From: Kribbella jiaozuonensis | GTDB lineage: Bacteria; Actinomycetota; Actinomycetes; Propionibacteriales; Kribbellaceae | Direction: 5' to 3' | DNA: 64,000 nt | Assembly (NCBI RefSeq): GCF_005233875.1 | Contig: NZ_SZPZ01000007.1 | Location: 397,287-461,286 of the forward strand | Shown here: positions 62,201-64,000 of the stretch, in pieces | Layout of the letters: each line of letters starts with the position of its first letter | Position numbering within the stretch: the first letter of the stretch is position 1 | Program-made: the position numbers and the translations under genes | Notes under the pieces: model-generated | Database searches by the model: none | Seen by the model: the letters and a program-made list of their open reading frames with translations, nothing else | What the model was told of the DNA's origin: nothing

Positions 62201-63181
62201 TCAGCCGGCTTCCATGGACCAGACCTGTACGCCGACTGGTTCAATGCCCAGCTCGTACTTCGTCCAGCCGTCCGGCGGCTCCGGCGTACTCCGGAAGAAG
62301 ACGCTCTGACCTGCGCTTTTGCTGGCGTGACCGCCGAGTACGGCGACCGTCGGGCCGGCTCCGCTGACGATCGCGGCCAGACCGCTGCCGCGCAGTTTGT
62401 GCACCAGCGCGAGGCTCTCGGGCATGGCCGGCTCGCGGTACTCCTGGTGCAGCCGGTCCTCGGTCGCGGTCAGCAGCAGTTCCGGCCGGCCGGTCATCGC
62501 GGCGACGAGCAGCGCGGCCTTGCCCGCGTTCGCGGCGGCGTCGGTGTGGGAAACAACGCCTGGCAGCAGACCGCGCGCCTCTTTGGTCAGCACGCGGTTG
62601 TCCGGTACATAGGCAACTGCAGCCAACCCGTCCGCCGGTTCCAACCGAACTGCGCGGCCGGTTTCGCCTTCCGTCCAAGCGATCGTGAACCCACCAAGGG
62701 CTGCTGCCGCGACGTTGTCCGGATGCCCTTCGAGCTCGTTCGCCAGTACGACGAGACGCTCACGATCGACCGGCTCACCGGCCAGCGCGTACGCCGCTGC
62801 GAGCCCGCCGACGATCGCTGCCGACGACGAACCGAGCCCGCGACCGTGCGGGATCCGGTTCTCGCACCGCAACGTGAACCCGGGCACCGATGCACCCAAT
62901 GCCTCGAGCCCGGCCCGGATCGACCGCACCACAAGATGCGTCTCGTCCAGCGGTACTTCGCCTTCGCCGCACCCGCTCACCTGAACGGTCACCCCGGACG
63001 CGCACGGCGTGACGATGAGGTCGTCGTACAGCGTCAGCGCGAGCCCGAACGCGTCGAAGCCCGGCCCGAGGTTGGCACTCGTCGCGGGCACCCGCACCCG
63101 GACCTGGTCACACGGTCGCCGGCCGGCCTTCGCCTCCGACCGCTCCGCGGATCCCGTCGCGTCGTCCACCTTGCTCTCCAC
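62201..63181 (-). CDS. thrB: Homoserine kinase
   Basis: 326 aa GHMP kinase. PATSANLGPGFDAFGLAL near the N-terminus, the ATP-binding loop PHGRGLGSSSAAIVGG, and the C-terminal VSGAGPTVAVLG are all present. It phosphorylates homoserine in threonine synthesis. GTG 63181 is preceded by AGGGCG; the start is 10 bases after the thrC stop, so both belong to one operon. A basic 25-residue N-terminal extension precedes the usual start of the fold. Confidence 0.95.
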   Translation of the reverse strand: MESKVDDATGSAERSEAKAGRRPCDQVRVRVPATSANLGPGFDAFGLALTLYDDLIVTPCASGVTVQVSGCGEGEVPLDETHLVVRSIRAGLEALGASVPGFTLRCENRIPHGRGLGSSSAAIVGGLAAAYALAGEPVDRERLVVLANELEGHPDNVAAAALGGFTIAWTEGETGRAVRLEPADGLAAVAYVPDNRVLTKEARGLLPGVVSHTDAAANAGKAALLVAAMTGRPELLLTATEDRLHQEYREPAMPESLALVHKLRGSGLAAIVSGAGPTVAVLGGHASKSAGQSVFFRSTPEPPDGWTKYELGIEPVGVQVWSMEAG

Positions 63182-63191
63182 CGCCCTGACC

Positions 63192-64000
63192 TCAGGCGAG
63201 TCCGGCGACGCGGGCGACGGCGTCGGTGTCGGCCGGGGTGACCGGTGACTCGTCGACGGTCGCGTGATCGAGCGCCGTGTCGATGTCCTTGAGGCCGTGG
63301 CCGGTCACCGTGATCACCACGGTCGAGCCGCCCGGCAGCCAGCCCTGGGCCTTCGCGTGCAGCAGACCGGCGACTCCGGCCGCGGAAGCAGGCTCCACGA
63401 ACACGCCTTCACGTGCGGCGAGCTCACGCTGCGCGCTCAGGATCTGCTCGTCGGTGACGATCTCGATCCGGCCGCCGGACTCGTCCCGCGCAGCCTCGGC
63501 CAGCGTCCAGGACGCCGGGTTCCCGACCCGGATCGCGGTGGCCGCGGTCTCCGGCTTCTCCACGATCGCGCCGCGCACGATCGGCGCAGCGCCCTCGGCC
63601 TGGAAACCCCACATCTGCGGGGTCTTCGAAGCCAGCTTGTCCTTCGCGTACTCCTGGTAGCCCTTCCAGTAGGCCGCGATGTTGCCCGCGTTGCCGACCG
63701 GAAGCAGGTGCAGATCGGGAGCGTCGCCGAGCGCGTCGCACACCTCGAACGCCGCGGTCTTCTGACCTTCCAGGCGGACCGGGTTGACCGAGTTCACCAG
63801 GGCGACCGGGTAGTGCTTGCCCAGTTCACGAACGATCCGCAGGCAGTCGTCGAACCCGCCGTCGATCTGCACGAGCTTGGCGCCGTGCACGACCGCCTGG
63901 GCGAGCTTGCCCTTGGCGATCCGGCCGGCCGGAATCAGCACCAGCGGGACCATCCCGGCCCGAACGGCGTACGCCGCGGCCGAGGCCGACGTGTTACCGG
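63192..64000 (-). CDS. thrC: Threonine synthase, 3' part (runs off the window)
   Basis: The last 269 or so residues are present; the 5' end is beyond 64000. GNTSASAAAYAVRAG at the edge is the phosphate/PLP-binding segment of the short actinobacterial class, then LIPAGRIAKGKLAQAV, LPVGNAGNIAAYWKGY and GFQAEGAAPIVRG. It makes threonine from O-phosphohomoserine using PLP; the Schiff-base Lys lies outside the window. thrB follows 10 bases after its stop. Confidence 0.95.
   Translation of the reverse strand, partial: GNTSASAAAYAVRAGMVPLVLIPAGRIAKGKLAQAVVHGAKLVQIDGGFDDCLRIVRELGKHYPVALVNSVNPVRLEGQKTAAFEVCDALGDAPDLHLLPVGNAGNIAAYWKGYQEYAKDKLASKTPQMWGFQAEGAAPIVRGAIVEKPETAATAIRVGNPASWTLAEAARDESGGRIEIVTDEQILSAQRELAAREGVFVEPASAAGVAGLLHAKAQGWLPGGSTVVITVTGHGLKDIDTALDHATVDESPVTPADTDAVARVAGLA

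Noticed and set aside
62190..62220. CCGGCTCAGCCGG near the end of thrB as a terminator
   Set aside because: The stem overlaps the stop codon and leaves a one-base loop; folding would give only a four-base stem.

Overview
This 64 kb window is chromosomal DNA from a high-GC Gram-positive actinobacterium. The signs are G/C-ending codons, many GTG starts, ATGA and GTGA stop/start overlaps, several apparently leaderless genes (TAnnnT 6-7 bases before the start codon), a Rho with a long disordered insert, an AfsR/SARP regulator and an actinobacterial-type MurA. Gene content fits Propionibacteriales, and Kribbella is my best guess, but no rRNA gene is present to confirm this. No rRNA, tRNA, CRISPR array or intact insertion sequence was seen.

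Layout. 1-9.3 kb: small metabolic genes, a SigG/SigX5-type ECF sigma factor next to an SDR, an orphan glycosidase-like protein, and a GntR-amidohydrolase-MFS-DUF488 operon with two identical palindromic operators. 9.2-13.9 kb (minus strand): encapsulin shell, Dyp peroxidase carrying an encapsulin-targeting tail, aldo/keto reductase, then a MeaA-type B12 mutase. 13.9-18.3 kb: STAS protein, DUF2007-like protein, a second ECF sigma factor with its CU044_5270 partner, SppA. 18.3-23.9 kb: cobalamin adenosyltransferase, murA, fabV, Ski2-like helicase. 23.9-39.3 kb: two minus-strand carbohydrate loci. One is a three-gene sugar ABC transporter. The other is a nine-gene operon (family-5 binding protein, DppBCDF-type transporter, LacI regulator, FAD oxidoreductase, GH5 hydrolase with a discoidin-type domain, DUF6351 tannase-like protein). 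39.4-41.9 kb: RNA/DNA methylase, a 163-base inverted-repeat element, and an esterase gene broken by one extra base. 41.9-52.4 kb: DUF2550 gene and the complete ATP synthase operon, led by AtpI-like and AtpZ-like genes, wecA and a Sua5-type gene. 52.5-57.3 kb: plus-strand insertion of an adenosine deaminase-family gene, an AfsR-type regulator and a lipoprotein. 57.3-64 kb: prmC, prfA, rpmE, rho, thrB and the 3' part of thrC.

The core gene order thrC-thrB-rho-rpmE-prfA-prmC-sua5-wecA-atp-DUF2550-adenosyltransferase-murA is familiar from other actinobacteria, including mycobacteria. Two blocks interrupt it here: the deaminase/AfsR/lipoprotein block, and the carbohydrate/methylase/esterase block between DUF2550 and murA. 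The most unusual features are the nine-gene operon with two TCATACGTATGA-like sites exactly 42 bp apart, the encapsulin-peroxidase-reductase operon, and the 163-base hairpin element, whose arm differences preserve G-U pairing on the plus strand only.
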